A DNA stretch of 45,543 nucleotides from Candidatus Saccharimonadota bacterium (GCA_030531645.1 JAUNNB010000008.1:1-45543), one strand, 5' to 3'. Positions 16,920 to 24,938 are shown, numbered from the stretch's first letter. The notes: a model not told the origin generated them from the letters alone. A program made the numbers and translations.

Positions 16920-18589
16920 TATTCCTCCACCTCTATTGATACTTTAACTTTGTCTTTGTTATTTGGAACGCTACGGACCCAGAAGAACGATGTGTTGACC
17001 TGGACTGAGCTTACGCCCTTGATAGACTGAATTAAGGTTTGAACCTCACCAGTTTTCTTGCCGAGAGCTTTCTCGAGGATAGCATCTTCAGTAACTTCTG
17101 GGCCAGTCTTGATGGTAGATTTCAATTTAGCAGTAAAGGCTTTGTCTTGCTCGGCGAAGCGTTCGAAGAATGGTGCTCCGATGTCGTAAACGATTTGGTC
17201 GTCGCCAATGGAACCTTTAATCTTGTGCTTGATGAATGCTTCAATGGATGCTTTGTCTACGATATACATAGTGAATGTAGTCTTGGCAGTGACCTTAGCT
17301 TTGCCATCCACCTTTTCACCTACAGCAGGGCTAGAAGTAGGATCTGAAGATTCGGCTTTGAAGCTAGAATCGATGGTGATAACATCGGAACTGACTTGAT
17401 TTAGAAGTAACTCTTTGCCACCTTCGATTGAACCGAGTTCCTTGATAGCTTTTTCGACGTCTTCCTTGGAAACAACTTTCTTTTTATCGGTGGTTCCACC
17501 AGAGAAATTACTAGGGTTGGTTATACGCTTACCTGGAAGGTTAGTGAGTGTGGGAGCACTCCAATCGGATTGATTTGCCGCAATATTCTTGTCTTCCCCA
17601 CCCTCAGTAGACATAACTGGGACAGAGACTATGACAATACAATCGTAGTTTTCAAGCCTATACCCATCACCAGAGCAATTGCCGGTTCTTCCGTCCCACT
17701 GAACTTTTACGTCGGAAGTTGATTTATATGAGATATTAGTTTTTGCAATTGTAAATTCGGTGCCTGCAGGAATACTAGTATCGATGCCGTTTTTGTATGT
17801 GAGAGAGTTGACGGTGGATTCGACGGTTAGTGTACCGGAGGCTTTATTGCCGAAGTCTTTTTCGCCTGTAGCCTCAAATTCGGTAGAGGCTTCCTTGGTG
17901 TATTCGACTTTTTCGAGGCGGAGTTTGCCTTCTTCGATATTAACCTGGTCAGCTTCGGTGACTAAAGTGACGCTTTCGGCGAAGCTAGAAGAGCTGGTAC
18001 GAATCTTTACGATGATATCTGCAGCACCGGAGAAACCGATGGCCCAGACGAGGAAGATAATAAGTACGACAAATGCTGCACCACCAGCGATAATAAACTT
18101 GCGGTATTTATCAAGATTTGGGATTACGGAGTTTTTCTTACCGCTTTTCTTGGTAGTATTAGATTTTTTCTTTGATTCGAGAGACTTTTCGTCGATCTCT
18201 TCGACATCTTTTTTGGCAGGCTTTTTGGTAGTTTCTGACTTGGTATCAGTCTCTTCGACATCCTCTTCTTCGATGGTTTCAACTTTGCGGGTTGGTTTCT
18301 CGACATCTTCTGGACGTGGGATAACAGGACGAGATTGCAAAGTCTTAGCGACAGGAATGCCGTTAGAAGCGGCAAGCTTCATAACGGAAGGATCGGTCGT
18401 GACTAGGACGATAACCTTTTCGGTCTGTTTCCCTGTGCGGGCGATGAGTTTGACATTAATGCCACTGCGAAGAACACCAAGCTTCTTTGGTGGAACAATG
18501 GCGACGATTTTTTGCTGAGCGCTTTTGATGCGCGCAATTACGTCTGTGATATCGTCATCTGGTTCAATATATATTACATCTTTGTTCAT
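16919..18589 (-). CDS. Conserved CPR membrane protein with baseplate-J-like extracellular domain
   Basis: A 556-residue protein of unknown role. The N-terminal cytoplasmic domain (1-90; DVIYIEPDDDITDVIARIKSA... VAIVPPKK) recurs, as I recall it, in Patescibacteria proteins. A Glu/Lys/Ser/Thr-rich linker (about 95-155) leads to one membrane helix (about 162-186) and a long extracytoplasmic region. There the segment TYKNGIDTSIPAGTEFTI resembles the beta-sandwich of phage baseplate J/gp47 proteins. It is translationally coupled on both sides by TAATG junctions, to the response regulator upstream and RuvX-MltG downstream. A role in envelope structure or wall-enzyme scaffolding is an inference from context. 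Confidence 0.7.
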   Translation of the reverse strand: MNKDVIYIEPDDDITDVIARIKSAQQKIVAIVPPKKLGVLRSGINVKLIARTGKQTEKVIVLVTTDPSVMKLAASNGIPVAKTLQSRPVIPRPEDVEKPTRKVETIEEEDVEETDTKSETTKKPAKKDVEEIDEKSLESKKKSNTTKKSGKKNSVIPNLDKYRKFIIAGGAAFVVLIIFLVWAIGFSGAADIIVKIRTSSSSFAESVTLVTEADQVNIEEGKLRLEKVEYTKEASTEFEATGEKDFGNKASGTLTVESTVNSLTYKNGIDTSIPAGTEFTIAKTNISYKSTSDVKVQWDGRTGNCSGDGYRLENYDCIVIVSVPVMSTEGGEDKNIAANQSDWSAPTLTNLPGKRITNPSNFSGGTTDKKKVVSKEDVEKAIKELGSIEGGKELLLNQVSSDVITIDSSFKAESSDPTSSPAVGEKVDGKAKVTAKTTFTMYIVDKASIEAFIKHKIKGSIGDDQIVYDIGAPFFERFAEQDKAFTAKLKSTIKTGPEVTEDAILEKALGKKTGEVQTLIQSIKGVSSVQVNTSFFWVRSVPNNKDKVKVSIEVEE

Positions 18590-19320
18590 TAGGCATTACC
18601 TCTTGTAGAGCTAAACGTAGGAATAGGAGTGATTTCTGGGGTAGCAGGTGTTGCAGGAGCCGGAGCTTCCTGAGCTTCTGGAACAGGGGTTACTTCAATG
18701 GTAGGAGCTGGAGCTTCGACTGGTGCCTCAGGTGCTGGAGCAGCTTCTGGAGCTGGGGCTGGAGTTTCAACTGGAGTTTCGGCAACCGGTGCTTCTGCTA
18801 CTGGTTCAGCAGGAGCAGGGGCTGGTGCTTCAGGTGCCGGTGTGGTCTCTGGAGCAGGAGTTTCTACGGCTGGCTCTGCAGGGGCTGGAGCTTCTACTGG
18901 GGCTTCAGGTGCTGGAGCAGCTTCTGGAGCTGGAGTTTCTTCGGCAGGAGTATTGCCGGCTATGACTTCGTGAACGGCATTAACGACATCTTCGATGCCG
19001 ACTTGGGATTTTACTAGAAAACGGTTGGCGCCAAGGGATTCACCGCGTTGGCGTTGATCTTCGGAGCTTAGAGCGGTCATCATGATGACTTTGACTTCTT
19101 TTGTTTCTGGGGTAGAACGCAAGATATCGAGCATGTCGAAGCCAGAAATCTTTGGCATCATAACATCAGATAGAATTAGATCAGGTTTTTCACGCACTGC
19201 AACTGCGAGTGCCTCTTCCCCGTTACCGGCTGAGATAATCTCAAAACCTTCCGCAGTCAAGCGGATGCTATATATTTCACGAAGACTAGCGTCGTCTTCG
19301 ACTAGTAAAATTTTTGCCAT
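18589..19320 (-). CDS. Response regulator with Pro/Ala/Glu-rich tail and no output domain
   Basis: A 243-residue protein. Residues 1-122 form a complete CheY-like receiver: acidic pocket EDD at 8-10, phospho-acceptor Asp52 in LSDVMMPK, Thr82, and Lys104 in FLVKSQ. Residues about 125-235 are a low-complexity tail of Pro, Ala, Glu and Thr (APAPEAPVEAPAP-like units) with no DNA-binding domain. The DNA of the tail holds a 29 bp perfect direct repeat (18728-18756 and 18905-18933). It probably works through protein contacts rather than as a transcription factor. It is encoded after the histidine kinase (68 bp gap) and leads the operon of envelope genes. Confidence 0.9.
   Translation of the reverse strand: MAKILLVEDDASLREIYSIRLTAEGFEIISAGNGEEALAVAVREKPDLILSDVMMPKISGFDMLDILRSTPETKEVKVIMMTALSSEDQRQRGESLGANRFLVKSQVGIEDVVNAVHEVIAGNTPAEETPAPEAAPAPEAPVEAPAPAEPAVETPAPETTPAPEAPAPAPAEPVAEAPVAETPVETPAPAPEAAPAPEAPVEAPAPTIEVTPVPEAQEAPAPATPATPEITPIPTFSSTRGNA
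18728..18933 (-). repeat. Coding direct repeats in the response-regulator tail
   Basis: A 29 bp block is repeated perfectly at 18728-18756 and 18905-18933, with a degenerate partial copy near 18828. All lie within a Gly/Ala/Pro/Glu codon-rich stretch. Such repeats can recombine and change tail length in frame. Confidence 0.8.
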
Positions 19321-19388
19321 AATAAAACTCCGTTTCCTCCATTTTATACCACTTATAGTTAAAATGCTAGACTTTAAAATTTATAGTA

Positions 19389-20765
19389 TTATGTTGTAGG
19401 GGTTGACATTGGAGGGGTTGGAAGAGCTGGTTCAGAGACAATTGGTTGAGCTGCCGGAACAGGTGCTTGCACTGGGGCAGGAGCAGGAGCTGCTGCATCA
19501 TCAGGGGTAGACATGATAGGCTGGCTTGGAGTAACTGCTTGGCCTGGCTGAGGCATCATATTATTAGTAACCGCATTGCGACGGCGTTCGTATTCTTCCC
19601 AGGTAAGTCTTGGGAAGCTGACATAGAAAGTAGAACCTTCACCGAATGAGCTTTCGGCCCAAACTTTGCCGCCCATTGCCTCGACGCGTTCTTTGACAAG
19701 ATAGAGACCAAGACCAGTGCCGCCGATGGTGCGAGTTTGAGAATTATCAGCACGATAGAATTTCTGGAAAATATGTTTCAAATCATCTGGAGAAATGCCA
19801 ATGCCGGTATCGGTGACATTAATGAGGACACGATCACCATCGCCACGAACATTGACCCAAATGCCACCGCCATTTGGAGTGTATTTGATAGCATTTTCGA
19901 TAAGATTATTCATAACTTCACGAAGGAAGTCGATATCAACGGCGGCATAGATTTCTTGGTCGAGGACATGGCCACCGGCAGAATCACCCATATTGGATGT
20001 GGAACCGTAAGTGAATTTGAGACCCTTTTCGCTCATCATTGGGACTTGGCCGTCTGCGATTTCGCGGATGAGGGCGGAAACTTCGATTGGGACAAGATGA
20101 ACTTTGAGCTTCTTGTCATCAAGCTGAGTGACATCGAGGAGGTCCTGGAAAAGTTTGCCAAGGTGCTTCGATGAAGCGTGGGCTTCTTCGAGGTATTTTT
20201 TAGCACGGTCATCGATGGTGGCGCAGTTAGGATTGAGTGCGAGGCCAAGATAGCCCTCGATAGATGCGACTGGTGTGCGCATTTCGTGAGAAGCGGTAGA
20301 GATAAATTCGGATTGCTCACCTTCGCTTTCGAGCTCTTTGGAAATATCGCGGAAAGTGATGATTTTTTCACCGTGAGCATTCATTGCTGGGGTGACACTG
20401 AGCGCGATAGGGTGTTTCTGGCCCTGAGCGTTGATTAAAACATAATCACGGGTAGTAAAATAACGACTGTTGCGAAGACTAAGTAGGAATTGGCTGTTAG
20501 AATCTTCGATGGCGATTCCCTGTGGGGTCTCAAAACGAAAAACTACATTGGCATCTAGATTGATGACGCCAGCTGGGTCGTGGCCAAGCATAGTGATGGC
20601 GGCTGGATTGACGAGCTGGATTTTGTTTTCGGCATTGGTAATCACAACACCATCTGAAATATTATTCAGGGCGATATCTGCAAGAGCTGCATGGCGAGCA
20701 GCGACAAGCGCGGCTTGATCTGGACTGTTTGCTGGATTATTTTGTTTTCTATTAAAAAGGCCCAT
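19389..20765 (-). CDS. Cytosolic PAS histidine kinase with Pro/Ala-rich tail
   Basis: A 458-residue kinase without any transmembrane segment. A PAS domain (about 25-140, with NAENKIQLVNPAAITMLGHDPAG) is followed by HisKA with phospho-acceptor His160 in STASHEMRTP. HATPase_c then carries the N-box NLIENAIKYTPNGGG, the G1 box VTDTGIGIS and the G2 box GGTGLGLYLVKE. The last 45 residues are Pro/Ala-rich, like the tail of the partner response regulator. It should sense an intracellular cue through PAS. The promoter TTAACA-17-TAAAAT ends 8 bases before the ATG. Confidence 0.93.
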   Translation of the reverse strand: MGLFNRKQNNPANSPDQAALVAARHAALADIALNNISDGVVITNAENKIQLVNPAAITMLGHDPAGVINLDANVVFRFETPQGIAIEDSNSQFLLSLRNSRYFTTRDYVLINAQGQKHPIALSVTPAMNAHGEKIITFRDISKELESEGEQSEFISTASHEMRTPVASIEGYLGLALNPNCATIDDRAKKYLEEAHASSKHLGKLFQDLLDVTQLDDKKLKVHLVPIEVSALIREIADGQVPMMSEKGLKFTYGSTSNMGDSAGGHVLDQEIYAAVDIDFLREVMNNLIENAIKYTPNGGGIWVNVRGDGDRVLINVTDTGIGISPDDLKHIFQKFYRADNSQTRTIGGTGLGLYLVKERVEAMGGKVWAESSFGEGSTFYVSFPRLTWEEYERRRNAVTNNMMPQPGQAVTPSQPIMSTPDDAAAPAPAPVQAPVPAAQPIVSEPALPTPPMSTPTT

Positions 20766-20773
20766 CTAGAAAT

Positions 20774-20802
20774 ATTTTAGCATAAACGGGATAAAATGTT
20801 AA
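20774..20802 (-). promoter_or_regulatory. Histidine kinase promoter, almost leaderless
   Basis: -35 TTAACA at 20802-20797, a 17 bp spacer, and -10 TAAAAT at 20779-20774 with extended TGC. The ATG is at 20765, 8 bases beyond. Confidence 0.65.
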
Positions 20803-20829
20803 GCACTTGATTTTTGTGTCTGCGAGTGG

Positions 20830-20858
20830 TGGACAAAACGCTTAATTTTTGTTATAAT
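20830..20858 (+). promoter_or_regulatory. Promoter of the tRNA-Ser/Met/Glu cluster
   Basis: TGGACA at 20830-20835, a 17 bp spacer, and TATAAT at 20853-20858. The predicted start is at about 20865, directly at the tRNA-Ser 5' end. Confidence 0.75.
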
Positions 20859-20865
20859 AAGAGAT

Positions 20866-20952
20866 GGAAGGGTGGCCGAGTGGTTGATGGCACTGGTCTT
20901 GAAAACCAGCAAGTTAATAGCTTCGCAGGTTCGAATCCTGTCCCTTCCGCCA
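20866..20952 (+). tRNA. tRNA-Ser (TGA)
   Basis: Class II tRNA with a long variable arm. Acceptor GGAAGGG pairs with CCCTTCC. The anticodon loop CTTGAAA is in stem CTGGT/ACCAG, the T-loop is TTCGAAT, and the discriminator is G. The CCA end is encoded. Confidence 0.96.
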
Positions 20953-20957
20953 CATAT

Positions 20958-21034
20958 GGTACCGTAGCTCAGATGGTTAGAGCGTGGGACTCATAAGCCC
21001 AAGGTCACTGGTTCGATCCCAGTCGGTACTACCA
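20958..21034 (+). tRNA. tRNA with CAT anticodon (elongator Met or Ile2)
   Basis: Acceptor GGTACCG pairs with CGGTACT (one G-T pair). The anticodon loop is CTCATAA, the T-arm ACTGG/CCAGT, the discriminator A, and CCA is encoded. The sequence alone does not separate elongator Met from lysidine-modified Ile2; initiator features are absent. Confidence 0.93.
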
Positions 21035-21036
21035 GT

Positions 21037-21113
21037 GGTTCCGTCGTCTAGTGGTCCAGGACGTCTGGTTCTCATCCAGAAAATCGCGGGTTCGACTCCC
21101 GCCGGAATCACCA
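21037..21113 (+). tRNA. tRNA-Glu (CTC)
   Basis: Acceptor GGTTCCG pairs with CGGAATC. The anticodon loop TTCTCAT is in stem TCTGG/CCAGA, the T-arm is GCGGG/CCCGC with TTCGACT, and CCA is encoded. Confidence 0.94.
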
Positions 21114-21116
21114 AAC

Positions 21117-21512
21117 CTAGTTTGTTACACGATTACGCTTGATGTAATCGTCTTCTTTTTCTAGGCGAGCGCGCAAAGTGTATTCTTTGCATTTGCCATC
21201 TTCACAGTTGGCAGCTTCGTATGAATAAGTGCTGTCGACAGTGCCAATAACGAATCCGTATGGGTCGGTGAATAGCTGAGGATCCATAACTTTGAGGTTT
21301 TCTTCGGAAATTTTCTCTGGGTAATAGCCCTTTTCAGCATAGAAACCTTCTTCCAAAGCATAATACATAGCGTTGATGGCGCGCTTGCTGTCCTCATCGC
21401 GTTGCATAGCATCAACATTGAATTTCTGGATAAAGAATACGACGACGAGTAAAACCGCCACTAACATAACGACAACTAATTCTAAGATTGTAAACCCACT
21501 TTTCTTTTTCAT
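21117..21512 (-). CDS. Type IV pilin-like protein (prepilin)
   Basis: A 131-residue class III signal protein. A short basic leader KKKSG is cut before FTILELVVVM, with the conserved Glu5 of the mature N-terminus. One hydrophobic helix runs to about residue 28, and a small globular domain contains two Cys (AANCEDGKC), probably a disulfide loop. It could be a minor or major pilin or a pseudopilin; no assembly genes are in this window. Saccharibacteria commonly encode type IV pili for motility and host contact. The -10 box lies 6 bases before the ATG. Confidence 0.88.
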   Translation of the reverse strand: MKKKSGFTILELVVVMLVAVLLVVVFFIQKFNVDAMQRDEDSKRAINAMYYALEEGFYAEKGYYPEKISEENLKVMDPQLFTDPYGFVIGTVDSTYSYEAANCEDGKCKEYTLRARLEKEDDYIKRNRVTN

Positions 21513-21518
21513 GGCTAT

Positions 21519-21524
21519 ATTATA
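21519..21524 (-). promoter_or_regulatory. -10 box, leaderless promoter of the pilin gene
   Basis: Extended TGCTATAAT with a 6-base gap to the ATG at 21512. Confidence 0.68.
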
Positions 21525-21537
21525 GCATAAAAGCTGA

Positions 21538-21562
21538 AAAAAGGGCAGTCCGGAGACTGCCC
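21538..21562 (-). terminator. Intrinsic terminator of the purine permease gene
   Basis: On the minus strand GGGCAGTC/GACTGCCC closes on a four-base loop and is followed by six T bases. Confidence 0.9.
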
Positions 21563-21572
21563 TCAGTCCGCA

Positions 21573-23057
21573 TCACAGGAATGCGAATTTGGCGATAAGT
21601 AAAACTGCAAGTACGTACATAAGAGGTTTGGGCTCTTCTTTGTGGCCGGTGAATACACTAACTACCGCATAAGCGATGATTGCCGCTGCCATACCGTTGG
21701 CGATATTGTATGTGAGCATCATGAAAACAATGCAAAGCATGCCGGGTATGATCTGGTGCAGCTCGTTCTTTTTCCATTCAACCTGCTTCATAGCAGAGAT
21801 GAGCATGGAGCAACCAACCATAATGAGCGCCGGGCCTGTAGCGAAGCCAGGGATACTGGTGAAGATCGACGCAAAGAAAATAGCGAGGAAGAACCAAGCA
21901 CCGGTGACGATGGCGCTGAGGCCGGTACGACCGCCGGACTCGATGCCGGCACCAGACTCGACGAAGCTGGTGATGGTCGTGCATTTGAACAGTGAACCAA
22001 TGATGGTTCCGATGGCGTCTGCCAGCAAAGCAAACTTGGTGGTCTTTTGGCTGCCAAGAACCTCGAGCTCACCTTCCATTGCTTCGATTTGGTTCGCATC
22101 ACCCTTGCTGAACTTCTTCGCTTTCAAGGCTTCCATCTCTTCGCTCATCTGCATCTTGATTTTCTCGATACAGGTCATACATGTGCCGATGGTGTCGAAG
22201 AAGTCTGAGTAGAACATCGTCAGGGTAATGATAATGATATTGGCGATAACGCCGCCATCAACACTGCTCAGTCCGCTGGACGTTAGGAACATTCCACCAA
22301 GTGATGATATGTGAGGAAGACTAAAGCTTGGATAAAGTGAATAATACCCAGCTTCAATATTCGGCACGTAGATGCCCATAGCCTGGCAAATCATCCCTAA
22401 AATCCACGAAGCAAAAATACCAATGACAATAGCTGCTTTAACTTTCATGACGGACAAAATCACGATAATCATCAATCCGATTAAAGCGAGCAGAGCGCAG
22501 ATGCCCTGGGTACTGAATTCATTGCGGAAGTTGACTAACGTAGTTAAAGTCGATGCGTCCCCTACAATCAGGTGTGCATTCTGTGCGCCGATGTAGGCGA
22601 GGAATCCGCCGATACCGGCACCGATGAACATCTTGAGATTGTGTGGAAGCGCTTCGGCCAGCTTGGACCGAACTTCGGTAAGTGTCAGAATCAGGAAGAT
22701 AATTCCCTCAACCAACGTGCAGATCATGACTAATTCATAAGGGTAGCCCATGCCCATGCAAATCGTAAAGACTGCGAAGGCGTTGAGCCCCATGCCAGTA
22801 GACAGAGCAATCGGCAGATTGGCCATTAATCCCATCAGGATACTGATGATACATGTCACGAGCGCGATGGCGATAGACGCTAATGTCGGGTCAACACCGA
22901 CCGCTGCATACATACCGGAACTAACCGGAATGATGTAAATCATGGACATGAAGATGGCTGTACCACTGATGAATTCGGTACTGAGTGACGAGTTACGCGC
23001 CGAGATATGGAATTTTTGCTCCAATATCCCGGATGAAGCTTGTTTTGTTGATGCCAT
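21573..23057 (-). CDS. NCS2-family (AzgA-type) purine nucleobase permease
   Basis: A 494-residue transporter with about 12-14 membrane segments. It carries the NCS2/AzgA landmarks: TAIFMSMIYIIPV near the start, the STGMGLNAF motif (about 97-105), YSDFFDTIGT in the middle and FVESGAGIESGGRTGLSA later. AzgA-type members carry adenine, guanine or hypoxanthine by proton symport; which base is transported cannot be read here. A charged cytoplasmic loop of about 45 residues (about 300-350) is inserted after the FFDTIGT motif. The gene has its own promoter, a leader of roughly 60 bases with Shine-Dalgarno GAGAGG, and a GC-rich terminator. It is thus an isolated unit unlike its mostly leaderless neighbours, and its codon choice also looks different. 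Purine salvage fits a cell with little nucleotide synthesis. Confidence 0.9.
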   Translation of the reverse strand: MASTKQASSGILEQKFHISARNSSLSTEFISGTAIFMSMIYIIPVSSGMYAAVGVDPTLASIAIALVTCIISILMGLMANLPIALSTGMGLNAFAVFTICMGMGYPYELVMICTLVEGIIFLILTLTEVRSKLAEALPHNLKMFIGAGIGGFLAYIGAQNAHLIVGDASTLTTLVNFRNEFSTQGICALLALIGLMIIVILSVMKVKAAIVIGIFASWILGMICQAMGIYVPNIEAGYYSLYPSFSLPHISSLGGMFLTSSGLSSVDGGVIANIIIITLTMFYSDFFDTIGTCMTCIEKIKMQMSEEMEALKAKKFSKGDANQIEAMEGELEVLGSQKTTKFALLADAIGTIIGSLFKCTTITSFVESGAGIESGGRTGLSAIVTGAWFFLAIFFASIFTSIPGFATGPALIMVGCSMLISAMKQVEWKKNELHQIIPGMLCIVFMMLTYNIANGMAAAIIAYAVVSVFTGHKEEPKPLMYVLAVLLIAKFAFL

Positions 23058-23128
23058 TCATAACACCTCTCTTTCTGAAAAATAACTATTGATTCTGAGT
23101 CCTGTGAAATTCAGAACAAATCCCTATT

Positions 23129-23157
23129 ATTTTACACTATTTTGCTATATAAGTCAA
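23129..23157 (-). promoter_or_regulatory. Permease promoter
   Basis: -35 TTGACT at 23157-23152, a 17 bp spacer, and -10 TAAAAT at 23134-23129. The leader that follows can form a TTCTGA/TCAGAA hairpin; no known purine riboswitch is seen. Confidence 0.7.
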
Positions 23158-23184
23158 ATATTAACAGAGATGGGCTATGGGGTC

Positions 23185-23213
23185 TTGAATTTTTGGCCAA
23201 AGTGTGCTATAAT
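23185..23213 (+). promoter_or_regulatory. rplJ-rplL promoter
   Basis: -35 TTGAAT at 23185-23190, a 17 bp spacer, and extended -10 TGC-TATAAT at 23208-23213. It precedes the L10 leader. Confidence 0.8.
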
Positions 23214-23219
23214 GGAAGT

Positions 23220-23342
23220 AAGTTACCAAAGACAGCGACGGGAGTTATCCTTAATTATGTCGCCGAGGGAATATTTTTCTTAGGGGGTGGTAGCTGCATA
23301 TTAACAATTCACAAGCTTAATTTTTAAACCAAGGAATTTAAA
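23220..23342 (+). ncRNA. Ribosomal protein L10 leader RNA
   Basis: Cis-acting autoregulatory leader. The conserved block ACCAAAGACAG (from about 23224) and the following CCGAGG (near 23263) are both present. They flank a GCGAC/GTCGC helix (23235-23239 / 23259-23263), as in other bacterial rplJ leaders. L10 or the L10(L12)4 complex binds here to repress its own operon. Confidence 0.85.
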
Positions 23343-23864
23343 ATGGCAATTAGTAAAGATAAGAAGAATACCTTGGTTGCTGATTTGACCGCGCTCCTCG
23401 AGAGCTCAAAGATGACAGTTTATGCCAAATATCAAGGTCTGACTGTCGCTGAACTTCAAGATCTTCGTAAGGCTGCCCGTGAAAATGGTGTCAAAATCAA
23501 GGTCGTGAAGAACCGTCTCGTGCGCGTTGCAATGGGTGAGCTTGCAGTCTATAAAGACACGGATACCACCGGTCTTACCGGTCAGCTTCTTTACGCTGTT
23601 TCCGACTCTGATGAAGTGATGCCAGCCAAAGTTTTGGCTGAATTCGCTAAGTCTCATGACGCTCTCGTCATTGCTGGCGGTTTCAACGATGCTGGTTCTA
23701 ACCTCTCTGATGCAGATGTGAAAGCTCTTGCTTCCCTCCCATCAAAGAACGAACTCATCGCTCAGGTCGTCGCTCAGCTTCTCTCACCAGTTACCGATAC
23801 TATTTCTGGCCTCACCGGCGGAATCTCTGGCATCGTTTCTGGCCTCGAAGCAAACGCAAAATAA
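23343..23864 (+). CDS. rplJ: 50S ribosomal protein L10
   Basis: A 173-residue stalk base protein that binds 23S rRNA and carries the L7/L12 dimers. The N-terminal globular part shows AKYQGLTVAELQDLRKAARENGVKIKVVKNRL, the family signature, and a C-terminal helix (about 130-173) binds L12. Preceded by the L10 leader; rplL follows 30 bp later. Confidence 0.97.
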   Translation: MAISKDKKNTLVADLTALLESSKMTVYAKYQGLTVAELQDLRKAARENGVKIKVVKNRLVRVAMGELAVYKDTDTTGLTGQLLYAVSDSDEVMPAKVLAEFAKSHDALVIAGGFNDAGSNLSDADVKALASLPSKNELIAQVVAQLLSPVTDTISGLTGGISGIVSGLEANAK

Positions 23865-23894
23865 GCAACCAATTTTTATTAGAAAGGATTTAAA

Positions 23895-24278
23895 ATGGCT
23901 GATATTAAGAAATTAGCTGAGGAACTCGTAAAACTTACCGTCCTCGAAGTCAACGAACTTAAAAACGTTTTGAAAGATGAATATGGCATCGAGCCGGCTG
24001 CTGCTGCAGTCGCCGTTGCTGGTCCTGCTGCTGCCGCTGGCGATGCTGCTGGTGCAGACGAAGGCAAATCTGAGTTCAACGTCGTCCTTAAAGACGCTGG
24101 TGCTCAGAAGATTGCAGTTATCAAGGCTGTGAAAGAAGCTACCGGACTTGGTCTCGGTGAAGCTAAAGCTATCGTTGATGGTGCTCCTGCTACCGTCAAG
24201 GAAAACGTCAAGAAAGATGACGCTGAAGCTTTGAAGAAAGCTCTCGAAGAAGCTGGTGCTACTGTCGAGCTCGCTTAA
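23895..24278 (+). CDS. rplL: 50S ribosomal protein L7/L12
   Basis: A 127-residue stalk protein that recruits translation factors. N-terminal dimerisation helices ([25 protein letters not shown]) are followed by an Ala-rich hinge (about 34-58) and the C-terminal domain with [40 protein letters not shown] before the ATG is the ribosome site. Confidence 0.98.
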   Translation: MADIKKLAEELVKLTVLEVNELKNVLKDEYGIEPAAAAVAVAGPAAAAGDAAGADEGKSEFNVVLKDAGAQKIAVIKAVKEATGLGLGEAKAIVDGAPATVKENVKKDDAEALKKALEEAGATVELA

Positions 24279-24303
24279 TTATATTAAATGCTTGTGAATG
24301 TTG

Positions 24304-24332
24304 AAAAAATAGACCTCTAAGGTCTATTTTTT
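24304..24332 (+). terminator. Bidirectional terminator between rplL and the YjdF-like gene
   Basis: A perfect 12 bp stem AAAAAATAGACC/GGTCTATTTTTT with a five-base loop. T-runs lie on both strands, and it overlaps the last codons of the convergent gene. Confidence 0.88.
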
Positions 24333-24932
24333 CTTGCTGATGAAGAAGGCGGTGATGATGCCGGCACCTAAGGCACCGAGGATATCCCACATAGTATCGG
24401 CTACGCCTGGGGCGATGAGTTCTTGCATATGGCCACCAGTGATTTGATCGTAGAGGAATTCGTAACATTCCCAACCGGCGGCGGTGAGAGCGACAAAGCC
24501 GATGATGAACAATGTAGCAAAACCACGGTGGTAATCTTTCTTTTCTTTTCCTGTGGGGTAGAACTTGAGCATGATTTCTTTACCAACGAAGGCAAAGACA
24601 ACGCCAGAGAGGATGTGGGCAATTTTATCATAGCATGGGTTGCCGAAGATATACCAATTCTTATAGAAATCAAAATCTATGCCGAAGATCATGGAAAGGA
24701 TGGCAAAGATGAGGGCGATGAAAATCATTTGGTCGCTAAGCTCGAGACGGATGAGCTTGAGGAAACGTGGGAGAAGTGGCAAGATGATGGTGACTAAGTA
24801 GCTTCCAATTTTAGGATAAACTTCGGGATTAATGTAGTAGAGTATGGTCATGACGACACCTGTCAAAGAGAAAAGGGCAAGTAGGACTGTATTAATTTTT
24901 CCGAGAGTAGTTTTATCTTTCCATGTTTTCAT
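24324..24932 (-). CDS. YjdF/DUF2238-like integral membrane protein
   Basis: A 202-residue protein with about six membrane helices. It has the motifs of the YjdF/DUF2238 family: YDKIAHILSG, then GWECYEFLYD, and DTMWDILGALGAGI at the C-terminus, with conserved acidic and His residues facing the membrane centre. The biochemical role of the family is not known. It is convergent with rplL, sharing a terminator, and has its own -10 box 6 bases before the ATG. Confidence 0.75.
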   Translation of the reverse strand: MKTWKDKTTLGKINTVLLALFSLTGVVMTILYYINPEVYPKIGSYLVTIILPLLPRFLKLIRLELSDQMIFIALIFAILSMIFGIDFDFYKNWYIFGNPCYDKIAHILSGVVFAFVGKEIMLKFYPTGKEKKDYHRGFATLFIIGFVALTAAGWECYEFLYDQITGGHMQELIAPGVADTMWDILGALGAGIITAFFISKKK

Positions 24933-24938
24933 GGAGCA

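Noticed and set aside
18700-18970. Repeat array in the response-regulator tail as a CRISPR
   Set aside because: The repeats are in-frame Pro/Ala/Glu codons without regular unique spacers.
23089-23327. Small ORFs in the rplJ upstream region
   Set aside because: They overlap the promoter and the L10 leader and show no protein features.
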